Shown here one piece after another: positions 41,701 to 54,900 of a DNA stretch of 64,000 nt. The notes under the pieces are model-generated. The model worked only from the letters and a program-made list of their open reading frames with translations, was not told where the DNA came from and did not search any database. Both the position numbers and the translations under genes were made by a program. Each line of letters starts with the position of its first letter. The first letter of the stretch is position 1. This DNA comes from Zygnema cylindricum (lineage: Eukaryota > Streptophyta > Zygnematophyceae > Zygnematales > Zygnemataceae): NCBI GenBank assembly GCA_037447655.1, contig JBBHKE010000237.1, forward strand, positions 133,655 to 197,654. The letters are read 5' to 3'.

Positions 41701-44700
41701 CCCTAAACCATGTTTCTAACACAAACTTGAGTTTGCGCGCACAAAGATATTTGTAACAAATAACGTTTATTGTTTGCGGTCACAAAAAGAGGTAAATTAA
41801 ACTCCAAACCATGTTTGTAACACATGTTTGTGTTTGCGCTAACAACAATAGTGGTAACACACACTTTATATTGTTAACGCTCACAAAAATAGTAAAAAAA
41901 AACCTTAAACCAAGTTCCTAACACAAATTTGAGTTTGCGCTTTCAAAGATATTTGTAACAAACAATGTTTTTTGTTTGTGGTCACAAAAAGAGGTAAAAT
42001 AAACTTTGAACCATGTTTGTAACACAATTGTGTGTTTGCGCTTACAAAATTTGTGGTAACAAACACTGTATGTTGTTAACGCTCACAAAAATAGTTAAAA
42101 AAAACCATAAACCATGTTTATAACACAAATTTAAGATTTCGCTTACAAAGATATCTGTAACAAACATTGTTTATTGTTCTCAATCACAAAGAGAGGTAAA
42201 ATAAACCCCGAACCATGTTTATAACACAAGTTTGTGTTTGCGCTAACAACAATAGTGGAAACAAACACTATATATATTGTTAACGCTTAAAAAAATAGTT
42301 AAAAAAAACCCTAAACCATGTTTCTAACACAAATTTGAGTTTGCGCTAACAAAGATATTTGTAACAAATAACGTTTATTGTTCGCGGTCACAAAAAGAGG
42401 TAAAATAAACTCCAAACCATATTTATAACACAAGTTTGTGTTTGCGCTAAGATCAATAGTGGTAAAAAACTCTTTATATTATTAACGCTCAAAAAAATAG
42501 TTAATAAAACCCTAAACCATGTTTCTAACACAAATTTGAGTTTGCGCTAACAAAGATATTTGTAACAAACAACGTTTTCCGTTCGCGGTCACAAAAAGAG
42601 GTAATATAAACCTTAAACCATGTATATAATACAAGTTTGTGTTTGCGCTAACAACAATAGTGGTAACAAACTCTTTATATTGTTAACGCTCACAAAAATA
42701 TTTCAAAAAAACCCTAAACCATGTTTCTAACACAAATTTGAGTTTTGCACTAACAAAGATATTTGTAAGAAACAACAGTTAATTTTTGCGGTCACAAAAA
42801 GAAGTAAAATAAACCTTTAACCATGTTTATAACATAGGTTTGTGTTTGCGCTAACATGAATAGTGGTAACAAACTCTTTATATTGTTAACACTCACAAAG
42901 ATAGTTTGAAAAAACCCTAAACCATGTTTCTAACACAATTTGAGTTTGCGCTAACAAAGATACTTGTAACAATTAACATTTAATGTTCGCCGTCATAAAA
43001 AGAGGTAAAATAAACTCTGAACAATGTTTATAACACAAGTTTGTGTTTGCGCTAACAACAATAGTGGTAACAAACGTTTTATATTGTTAACGCTCACAAA
43101 AATAGTTAAAAAAACCGTAAAGCATGTTTCTAACACAAATTTGAGATTGCGCTAACAAAGATATTAGTAACAAACATCGTTTATTGTTCAATATAACAAA
43201 TAGAGGTAAATATACTTTCAACCATGTTATAACACAAGTTTGTGTTTGGGCTAACAAAAATAGTGGTAAAAAACTCTTTATATTGTTAACGCTCACAAAA
43301 ATAGTTAAAATTAACCCTAAACCATATTTTTAACACAAATTTGTGTTTGCGCTAACAAAGATATTTGTAAAAAACAACGTTTATTGTTCGTGGTCACAAA
43401 AATAAGTAAAATAAACTCCGAACCATGTTTGTAAGCCAAGTTTGTGTTTGCGCTAACAACAATAGTGGTAACAAACACATTCTATTTTTAACGCTCACAA
43501 CAATAGTTAAAAAAAACCCTAAACAATGTTTCTAACACAAATTTGAGTTTCCGCTAACAAAGATATTTGTAACAAACAACGTATATTGTTTGTGGTCATA
43601 AAAAGAGGTAAAATAAACTCCGAACTATGTTTGTAACACAAGTTTGTGTTTGCGCTAACAACAATAGTGGTAACAAACACATTATATTGCTAATGCTCAC
43701 AAAAATAGTAAACCAAAACCATGAACCTTGTTTCTACCACAAATTTAAGTTTGCGCTAACAACGATATTTGTAAAAAACAACGTTTATTATTTGTGGTCA
43801 CAAAAAGAAGTAAAATAAGCTCTGATCTATGTTTATAACACAAGTTTGTTTTTGCGTTAATATCAATAGTGGTAACAAACACATTATATTGCTAACGCTC
43901 ACAAAAATAGTAAACCAAAACCATCAACCATGTTTCTACCACAAATTTAAGTTTGCGCTAACAACGATATTTGTAAAAAACAACGTTTATTATCTGCGTC
44001 ACAAAAAGAGGTAAAATTAACTTCAAACTATGTTTATAACACAATTTTGTGTTTGCGCTAACAACAATAGTGATTACAAACACTTTATAATGTTAACCCT
44101 CACAAAAATAGTTAAAAAAATTCCCTAAACCATGTTTCTAACACAAATTCGAGTTTGCGCTAACAAAGATATTTGTAGCAAACAACGTTTATTGTTCACG
44201 GTCACAAAAAGAGGTAAAATAAACTTCGAACTATGTTTATAACACAAGTTTGTGTTTGCGCTAACAACAATAGTGGTAACAAACACTTTATAATGTTAAC
44301 GTTCACAGAAATAGTTAAAAAAAAACCCTAAACCTTGTTTCTAACACAAATTTGAGTTTGCGCTAACAAAGATATTTGTAACAAACAATGTTTATTGTTC
44401 ACGGTCACAAAAAGAGGTAAACTAAAATCTGAACCATGTTTGTAACACAAGTTTGTGTTTCCGCTAAAAGCAATAATGGTAACAAACACTTTATATTGTT
44501 AACGCTCAAAAAATTGTTGAAATAATCCTAAACCATATTTATAACACAAATTTGAGTTTGCGCAAACAAAGATATTTGTAAAAAACAACGTTTATTGTTC
44601 GTGGTCACAAAAATAGGTAAAATAAACTTTGAACCATGTTTGTAACACAAGTTTGTGTTTGCGCTAACAACAATAGTGATAACTTACACATTCTATTGTT

Positions 44701-46644
44701 AACGCTCAAAAAAATAGTTAAAAAATACCCTAAACCATGTTTATAACACAAATTTGAGTTTGCACTAACAAAGATATTTATAAAATACAATTTCAATTGT
44801 TTGCGGTCACAAAAAGAGGAAAAATATACTCAGAACCATGTTTGTAAAACAAGTTTGTGTTTGCGCAAGCAACAATAGTGGTAAGAAACTCTTTATATTG
44901 TTAACACCCAAAAAAATAGTTAAAAAAATCTTAAACCATATTTATAACACAAATTTGAGTTTGCGCTAACAAAGATATTTGTAACATACAACGTTAATTG
45001 CTTGAGCTCACAAAAAGAAGTAAAATAAACTCCAAACCATGTTTATAACACAAGTTTGTGTTTGCGGTAACAAAAATAGTAGTAACAAACACTTTATATT
45101 GTTAACGCCCAAAAAAATAGTTAAAAAAATCTTAAACCATATTTATAACACAAATTTGAGTTTTGGCTAACAAAGATATTTGTAAAAAACAATGTTTATT
45201 ATTGGCAGTCACAAAAGAAGTAAAATAAATTCCAAACGATGTTTATAACACAAGTTTTTTTTTGCGCTAACAATAATAGTGCTAACAAACACTTTACTTT
45301 GTTAACGCTCACAAAAATAGTTAAATGAAACCCTATACAATGTTTCTAACACATACTTGAGTTTGCGCTAACAAAGATATTTGTAATAAACAGCGTTTAT
45401 TGTTCGTGGTCACAAAAAGAGGTAAAATAAACCCCGAACTAAGTTTGTAATACAAGTTTGTTTTTGCGCTAACAACAGTAGTGATAACAAACACTTTATA
45501 TTGTTAACGCTCATAAAAATAGTTAAAAAAATTCCCTAAACCATGTTTCTAACACAAATTCGAGTTTGCTCTATCAAAGATATTTGTAGCAAACAACGTT
45601 TATTGTTCACGGTCACAAAAAGAGGTAAAATATACTTCAAACTATGTTTATAACACAATTTTGTGTTTGCGCTAACAACAACAGTGGTAAGAAACTCTTT
45701 ATATTGTTAAAGCTCACAAAAATAGTTAAAAATAACCCCAAACCATGTTTTTAACACAAATTTGTGTTTGCGCTAACAAAGATATTTGTAAAAAACAACG
45801 TTAATTGTTTGTGGTCACAAAAAGAAGTAAAATAAACTCTGAACCATGTTTCTAACACAAGTTTGTGTTAGCGCTAACAACAATAGTGGTAACAAAAAAA
45901 ATTCAAATGTTAACGCTCAAAAAAATAGTTAAAAAATACCTTTAACCATGTTTATAACACAAATTTGAGTTTGCGCTAACAAAGATATTTGTGACATACA
46001 ACGTTAATTGTTCGCGGTCACAAAAAGAGGTAAACTAAAATCTGAACCATAATTGTAACACAAGTTTGTGTTTGCGCTAACAACAATAGTGGTAACAAAC
46101 ACTTTATATTGTTAACGCTCAAAAAAATAGTTAACAAAAACCCTAAACCATGTTTATAACACAAATTTGAGTTTGCGCTAACAAATATATTTGTAAAATA
46201 CAATGTTTATTATTGGCGGTCACAAAAAGAAGTAAAATAAACTTTGAACTATGTTTATAACATAAGTTTGTGTTTGCGGTAACAACAATAGTGGTAAAAA
46301 ACACTTCATATTGTTAACGCTCACAAAGAAAAATAAAAACAAAACCATAAACCATGTTTCTAACACAAATTTGAGTTTGCGCTAGCAAAGATATTTATAA
46401 CAAACATCGTTTATTGTTTGTGGTCACAAAAAAAGGTAAATTAAACTCCGAACCATGTTTGTTACACAAGTTTGTGTTTGCGCTAACAACAATAGTGATC
46501 ACAAGGACATTATATTGTTAACGCTCACAAAAATAGTTAAAAAAAACCATGAACCATGTTTCTACCACAAATTTGAGTTTGCGCTAACAAAGATAATTGC
46601 AAAATACAATGTTTATTATTCGCGGTCACAAAAAGAAGTAAAAT
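35713..46644 (+). repeat. Satellite block S7 (plus orientation, about 200-bp dimer)
   Basis: A regular A-B alternation: for example ACCATG boxes near 37059, 37160 and 37261 give subunits of 101 bp and a dimer of 202 bp. The A subunit carries CAAATTTGAG, GATATTTGTAACAAAC and GGTCACAAAAAGAGG. The B subunit carries CAAGTTTGTG, AACAACAATAGTGG and TTGTTAACGCTCAC, often followed by AAACCCTAAACC. C and D subunits were not seen here. Local duplicates of one or a few dimers are frequent (near-identical 200-bp steps at 38080-38480; recurring AAGTTTGACCTAAAAATG variants at 37490, 39412 and 39610). Scattered 60-odd-codon open frames are by-products of the repeat. Confidence 0.93.
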
Positions 46645-48900
46645 TTGTTGTTTTGGAAACCTTAAGTTCTCTCTATATCTTGCTGCTATGTTGCCATGCT
46701 GCGCTAAGTCTGACATCGCAGCTAGAAACCTTGAGCACTCTACACTTGTTGCTGTGCTGCTATGGTGCTCTGATCTGACATCGCAGCTGCGCTGCTCTAA
46801 TATCACAGCTGCGCTGACAGATCATAGCAGTCATAGCAGAAAATACAATGTTTATTATTGGCGGTCAGAAAAAGAAGTAAAATAAACTTTGAACTATGTT
46901 TATAACATAAGTTTGTGTTTGCGCTAACAACAATAGTGGTAAAAAACACTTCATATTGTTAACGCTCACAAAGATAAATAAAAACAAAACCATAAACCAT
47001 GTTTCTAACACAAATTTGAGTTTGCGCTAGCAAAGATATTTATAACAAACATCATTTATTGTTTGTGGTCACAAAAAAAGGTAAATTAAACTCCGAATCA
47101 TGTTTGTTATACAAGTTTGTTTTTGCGCTAACAACAATAGTGGTAATAATCCCTTTATATTGTTAACACTCACAAAATTAGTTAAACAAAACTATAAACC
47201 ATGTTTCTACAACAAATTTGAGTTTGCGTTCACAAAGATATTTGTAACAAACAACGTTTATTATTTGCGGTCACAAAATGAGGTAAAATAAACTCCTTAC
47301 TATGTTTGTAACACAAGTTTGTGTTTGCGCTATCAACAATTGTGAAAAGTAACTCTTTGTATTGTTAACGCTCCCAAAAATAGTTAAAAAAAACCCTAAA
47401 CGATGTTTTTAACACAAATTTGAGATTGTGCTAACAAAGATATTTGTAACAAACAACGTTTATAGTTCCTGGTCACAAAATGAGGTAAAATAAACTCCGA
47501 ACCATGTTTGTAACACAAGTTTGTGTTTGTGCTAACAACAATAGTGGTAACAAACACATTCTATTGTTAACGCACAAAAAAATAGTTAAAAAAAACCCTA
47601 AACCATGTTTATAACACAAATTTGAGTTTGCGCTACCAAAGATATTTGTAACAAACAACTTTTATAGTTCACGGTCACAAAATGAGGTAAAATAAACTCC
47701 GAACCATGTTTGTAACACAAGTTTGTGTTTGCGCTAACAACAATAGTGGTAACAAACACATTCTATTGTTAATCTCACAAAAAAAGTTAAAAAAAAACCC
47801 TAAACAATGTTGCTAACAATAATTTGAGTGTGCTAAAAAAGATATTTGTAACAAAAAACGTTTATTGTTCGTGGTCACAAAAAGAAGTAAAATAAACTCC
47901 GAACTCTTTACACCACGAGTTTGTGTTTGCGCTAACAAACATAGTGGTAACATACACTTTATAATGTTAACGCTCACAAAAATAGTTTTAAAAAACCATA
48001 AACCATGTTTCTAACACAAATTTGGGTTTGACCTAACAAAGATATTTGTAACAAACAACATTTATTGTTCACGGTCACAAAAAGAGGTAAAATAAACTTT
48101 GAACTATGTTTATAACAAAAGTTTGTTTTTGCGCTAACAACAATAGTGGTAACAAACACTTTATATTGTTAACGCTCACAAAAATAGTTAAACAAAACCA
48201 TGAACCATGTTTTTACCACAAATTTGAGTTTGCACTAACAAAGATATTTGTAAAAAAGAAGGTTTATTATTCGCGGTCACAAAAAGAAGTAAAATAAACT
48301 CAAAACCATGTTTGTAACACAAGTTTGTGTTTGCATTTACAACAATAGTGGTTACAAACACTTTATATTGTTAACGCGCAAAAAAATAGTTAAAAAATAC
48401 CCTAAACCATGTTTATAACACAAATTTGAGTTTGCGTTTACAATGATATTTGAAACATACAACGTTAAATGTTCACGTTCACAAAAAGAAGTAAAATAAA
48501 CTCCGAACCATATTTATAACACAAGTTTGTGATTGCGTTAATAAAAATAGTGGTAACAAACACTTTATATCGTTAACGCTCACAAAAATTGTAATAAAAA
48601 AACCTAAACAATGTTTCTAACATAAATTTGAGTTTGCGCTAACAAATATATTTGTAACGAACAACGTTTATTGTTCGTGGTCACAAAAAGAGGTAAAATA
48701 AACTCCGAACCATGTTTGTAACACAAGTTTGTGTTTGCATTTACAACAATAGTGGTTACAAACACTTTATATTGTTAACGCTCACAAAAATAGTTATACA
48801 AAACCATGAACCCTGTTTCTACCACAAATTTGAGTTTGCACTAACAAAGATATTTGTAACATACAACGTTAATTGCTTGCGGTCACAAAAAGAAGTAAAA
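43280..48900 (+). repeat. Large satellite duplication, copy 1
   Basis: Matches 55335-60510 with shared rare variants in the same order. The offset is about 12,054 bp up to 46.6 kb and about 11,615 bp after 47.1 kb. For example, a 61-codon stretch at 43829 recurs unchanged at 55881, and the odd GTAACAAAAAAAATTCAAATG variant at 45890 recurs near 57944. The offset change of about 440 bp is the extra material (46.6-47.1 kb) present only in this copy. Confidence 0.8.
46645..46839 (+). repeat. Non-satellite insert with about 65-69-bp internal repeats
   Basis: About 195 bp unlike the satellite: GC-richer and full of GCTGCTRTG and GCAGCT words. A unit beginning GAAACCTT starts at 46656 and 46725, and TCTGACATCGCAGCT occurs at 46709 and 46774; a further partial unit with ATCACAGCTGCGCTG follows. 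The insert is flanked by two copies of the same satellite piece (AAAATACAATGTTTATTATT, near 46594 and 46840). Origin not recognised. Confidence 0.8.
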
Positions 48901-51900
48901 TAAACTCTGAACTATGTTTGTAACACAAATTTGTTTTTGCGCTAACAACAATAGTGATAAGAAATTATTTATGTTATTAACGCTAACAAAAATAAGTTCA
49001 AAAAAAACCCTAAACCATGTTCCTAACACAAATTTGAGTTTGCACTAACAAAGATATTTATAAAATACAATTTCAATTGTTTGCGGTCACAAAAAGAGGA
49101 AAAATATACTCAGAACCATGTTTGTAAAACAAGTTTGTGTTTGCGCAAGCAACAATAGTGGTAAGAAACTCTTTATATTGTTAACACCCAAAAAAATAGT
49201 TAAAAAAATCTTAAACCATATTTATAACACAAATTTGAGTTTGCGCTAACAAAGATATTTGTAACATACAACATTAATTGCTTGCGGTCATAAAAAGAGG
49301 TAAAATAAACTCCGAACTATGTTTGTAATACAAGATTGTTTTTGCGCTAACAAAAGTAGTGATAACAAACACTTTATATTGTTAACGCTCACAAAAATAG
49401 CTAAAAAAATTCCCTAAACCATGTTTCTAACACAAATTCCAGTTTGCTCTAATAAAGATATTTGTAGCAAACAACGTTTATTGTTCACGGTCACAAAAAG
49501 AGGTAAAATAAACTTCGAACTATGTTTATAACACAAGTTTGTGTTTGCGCTAACAACAATAGTGGTAAGAAACTCTTTATATTGTTAAAGCTCACAAAAA
49601 TAGTTAAAAATAACCCCAAACCATGTTTTTAACACAAATTTGAGTTTGCGCTAACAAAGATATTTGTGAAAAACAACGTTAATTGTTTGTGGTCACAAAA
49701 AAAAGTAAAATAAACTCTGAACCATGTTTCTAACACAAGTTTGTGTTAGCGCTAACAACAATAGTGGTAACAAAAAAAATTCAAATGTTAACCCTCAAAA
49801 AAATAGTTAAAAAATACCTTTAACCATGTTTATAACACAAATTTGAGTTTGCGCTAACAAAGATATTAGTAACATACAACGTTTTTTTTTCGTGGTCATA
49901 AAAAGAGGTAAAATAAACTCCAAACCATGTTTCTATTACAAATTTGAGTTTGCATTAACAACAATAGTGGTAACACACACAATCTATTGTTAACGCTCAC
50001 AAAAATAGTTTAAAAAAACCATAAACCATGTTTATAACACAAATTTGAAATTGCGATAACAAAGATATTTGTAACAAACAACGTTTTTTGTTCGTGGTCA
50101 CAAAAAGAGGTATAATAAACTCTGAACCATGTTTGTAACACAAGTTTGTGTTTGCATTAACAACAATAGTGGTAACACACACAATCTATTGTTAACGCTC
50201 ACAAAAATAGTTTCAAAAAACCATAAACCATGTTTATAACACAAATTTGAGTTTGCGATAACAAAAATATTTGTAACAATCAACGTTTTTTGTTCGTGGT
50301 CATAAAAAGAGGTAAAATAAACTCCAAACCATATTTGTAACACAAGATTGTTTTTTTGCTAACAACAATAGTGGTAACAAACACTTTATATTGTTAACAC
50401 TCACAAAAATAGTAAACCAAAACCATGAACCATGTTTCTACCACAAATTTGAGTTTGCGCTAAGAAAGATATTTGTAACAAACAATGTTTTTTGTTCGTG
50501 GTCACAAAAAGAGGTATAATAAACTCTGAACCATGTTTGTAACACAAGTTTGTGTTTGCATTAACAACAATAGTGGTAACACACACAATCTATTGTTAAC
50601 GCTCACAAAAATAGTTTAAAAAAACCATAAACGATGTTTATAACACAAATTTGAGTTTGCGATAACAAAGATATTTGTAACAAACAACGTTTTTTGTTCG
50701 TGGTCATAAAAAGAGGTAAAATAAACTCCAAACCATGTTTCTAATACAAATTTGAGTTTGCCCTTACTAAAATATTTGTAACAAACAACGTTTATTGTTC
50801 GCGGTCACAAAAAGAGGTAAAATAAACTTCGAACTATGTTTATAACACAAGTTTATTTTTGCGCTAACAACAATAGTGGAAAAAAACACTTTATATTAAG
50901 AAAGCTCACAAAAATAGTTAAACAAAACCGTGAACCATGTTCTAACCACAAATTTGAGTTTGCGCTAACAAAGATATTTGTAAAAAACAACGTTTATTAT
51001 TCACGGTCACAAAAAAAAGTAAAATAAACTCCGAACCATGTTTATAACACAATTTTGTGTTTGCGCTAAAAAAAATAGTGGTAACAAACACATTATATTG
51101 TTAACGCTCACAAAAATAGTTAAAAAATCCTAAACCATATTTATAACACAAATTTGAGTTTGCGTTAACAAAGATATTTGTAACAAACAACATTTATTGT
51201 TCGTGATCACAAAAAGAGGTAAAAAAACTCTAAACCAAATTTGTAACACAAGTTTGTGTTTTCCCTAACAACAATAGAGGTAACAAACACATTCTATTGT
51301 TAATGCTCAAAAAAATTGAAAATAAAACCTTAAACCATGTTTATAACACAAATTTGAGTTTGGGCTAACAAAGATATTTGTAACAAACAACGTTTATTAT
51401 TCGCCGTCACAAAAAGAAGTAAAATAAACCCCGAACTATGTTTATAACACAAGTTTATTTTTGCCCTAACATCAATAGTAATAACAAACACTTTCTATTA
51501 TTAACGCTCACAAAAATAGTTAAAAAAAACCCTAAACCATGTTTCTAACACAAATTTGAGTTTAGGATAACAAAGATTTTTGTAACAAACAACGTTTTTT
51601 TTTCGCGGTCACAAAAAGAAGTAAAATAAAGTTCGAACTATGTTTATAACACAAGTTTGTTTTTGCGCTAAAAACAATAGTGGTAAAAAACACTTTATAT
51701 TGTTAACGCTCAAAAAATAGTTAAACAAAACCCAAAACCATGTTCTAACCACAAATTTGAGTGTGCGCTAACAAAGATATTTGTAACATACAACGTTAAT
51801 TTTTCAAGGTCACAAAAAGAGGTAAAATATACGGTGAACCATGTTTGTAACACAAGTTTGTGTTTGCCCTAACAACAATAGTGGTAAGAAACTCTCTATA

Positions 51901-54900
51901 TTATTTACGCTCACAAAAATAGTTAAACAAAACCCAAAACCATGTTTCTAACACAAATTTGAGTTTAGGCTAATAAAGATTTTTGTAACAAACAACGTTT
52001 TTTGTTCGCGGTCACAAAAAGAAGTAAAATAAACTTCGAACTATGTTTATAACACAAGTTTGTTTTTGCGCTAACAACAACAGTGGTAAAAAACACTTTA
52101 TATTGTTAACGCTCACAAAAATAGTTAAACAAAACCCAAAATGATGTTCTAACCACAAATTTGAGTGTGCCCTAACAAAGATATTTGTAACATACAACAT
52201 TAATTTTTCACGGTCACAAAAAGCGGTAAAATATATGGTGAACCATGTTTGTAACACAAGTTTGTGTTTGCCCTAACAACAATAGTGGTAAGAAACTCTC
52301 TATATTATTTACGCTCACAAAAATAGTAAACCAAAACCATGAACCATGTTTCTAACACAAATTTGAGTTTGCGCTAACTAAGATATTTGTGAAAAACAAC
52401 GTTTATTGTTTGCGCTCACAGAAAGAGGTAAAATAAACTTCTGACTATGTTTATAACACAAGTTTGTGTTTGCGCTACCAATAATAGTGGTAACAAACAC
52501 TTTTTACTGTTAATGCTCACAAAAAAAGTAAAAAAAAATCCCAAATTCATGTATCTAACACAAATTTGAGTTTGTGCTAACAAAGATATTTGTAGCAGAC
52601 AACATTTATTGTTCGCGGTCACTAAAAGAGGTAAAATAAACTTCGAACTATATTTATAACACAAGTTTGTGTTTGCGCTAACAACAATAGTGGTAAAAAA
52701 AAATTATGTTATTAACACTAACAAAAATATTAAAAAAAAAACCCCAAACCATGTTTTTAACACAAATTTGCGTTTGCGCTAACAAAGATATTTGTAAAAA
52801 ACAACGTATATTGTTTGTGGTCACAAAAAGAGGTAAAATAAACTCTGCACTATGTTTGTAACATGAGTTTGTGTTTCCGCTTACAACAATAGTGGTAACA
52901 GATTCTTTATATTGTTAACGCTCACAAAAATAGTTTAAAAAGTCCTAAACCATATTTATAACACAAATTTGAGTTTGCGCTAACAAAGATATTTGTAACA
53001 AACAACGTTTATTGTTCGTGGTCACAAAAAGAGGTAAAATAAACTTTAAACCATGTTTGTAACACATGTTTGTGTTTCCGCTAACAACAATAGTGGTAAC
53101 GAAACTATTTATATTATTAACGCTCACAAAAATAGTTAAAAAAAACCCTAAACCATGTTTGTAACACAAATTTGAGTTTGCGCTAACAAAGATATTTGTA
53201 ACAAACAACGTTAATTGTTCGCGGTCACAAAAGGCGGTAAAATAAACTCAGAACAATGTTTGTGACACAAGTTTGTGTTTTCGTTAACATTAATAATGGT
53301 AACAAACACTTTATATTGTTAACGCTCAAAAAAATAGTTAAAAAAAATCCTAAACCATGTTTATAACACAAATTTGAGTTTGCGCTAAGAAAGATATTTG
53401 TAACAAAAAACGTTTATTGATTGTAATCACAAAAAGAAGTAAAATAAACTCCGTACTATGTTTATAACACAAGTTTATTTTTGCGCTAACAACAATAGTG
53501 GAAACAAACACTTTATATTGTTAATGCTCACAAAAATAGTTAAAAAAAACCCTAAACCATGTTTTTAACACAAATTTGTGTTTGCGCTAACAAATATATT
53601 TGTAAAAAACAACGTTTATTGTTTGTAATCACAAAAAGAAATAAAATAAACTCCGTACTATGTTTATAACACAAGTTTGTTTTTGCGCTAAAAACAATAG
53701 TGGAAACAAACACTTTATATTAATAATGCTCACAAAAATAGTTAAAAATAACCCTAAACCATGTTTTTAACACAAATTTGTGTTTGCGCTAACAAAGATA
53801 TTTGTAAAAAACAACGTTTATTGTTTGTGGTCAGAAAAAGAAGGATATAAACTCCGAACCATGTTTATAACACAATTTTGTTTTTGGGCTAACAACAATA
53901 TTGATAACAAAAACTTTATATTGTTAACAAACACAAAAATAGTTAAAAAAAACCCTAAACAATGTTTCTAACACAAATTCCAGTTTGCGCTAACAAAGAT
54001 ATTTGTAGCAAACTATAGTTATTGTTCACGGTACCAAAAAGAGGAAAAATAAACTTCGAACTATGTTTATAACACAAGTTTGTGTTTGCGCTAACAACAA
54101 TAGTGGTAAGAAACTCTTTATATTGTTAATGCTCACAAAAATAGTTAAAAATAACCCTATACCATGTTTTTAACACAAATTTGTGCTTGCGCTAACAAAG
54201 ATATTTGTAAAAAACAACATTTATTGTTCGCGGACACAAAAAGAGGTAAAATAAACTTCAAACTATATTTATAACAAAAGTTTGTTTTTGCGCTAACAGC
54301 AAGAGTGGTAACAAACACTTTATAATGTTAACGCTCACAAAAATAGTTAAAAAAAACCCTAACCATGTTTGTAACACAAATTTGGGTTTGCGCTAACAAA
54401 GATATTTGTAACAAACAACGTTTAATGTTCGTGGTCACAAAAAGAGGTAAAATAAACTTCGAACTATGTTTATAACACAATTTTGTTTTTGCGCTAACAA
54501 CAGTAGTGATAACAAACACTTTATATTGTTAACGCTCACAAAAATAGTCAAAAAAATTCCCTAAACCATGTTTCTAACACAAATTTGAGTTTGCGCTAAC
54601 AAAGATATTTGTAGCAAACAACGTTTATTGTTTTTGGTCACAAAAAGAGGTAAAATAAACTGTGAACCATGTTTGTAACACAAGTTTGTGTTTGCGCTAA
54701 CAACAATAGTGGTAACAAACACTTTATAATGTTAACGTTCACACAAAAAGTTAATAAAAAACCCTAAACCTTGTTTCTAACACAAATTTGAGTTTGCGCT
54801 AACAAAGATATTTGTAACAAACAAAGTTTATCGTTCGTGGTCACAAAAAGAGGTAAAATAAACTCTGAACCATGTTTGTAACACAAGTTTGTGTTTGCGC

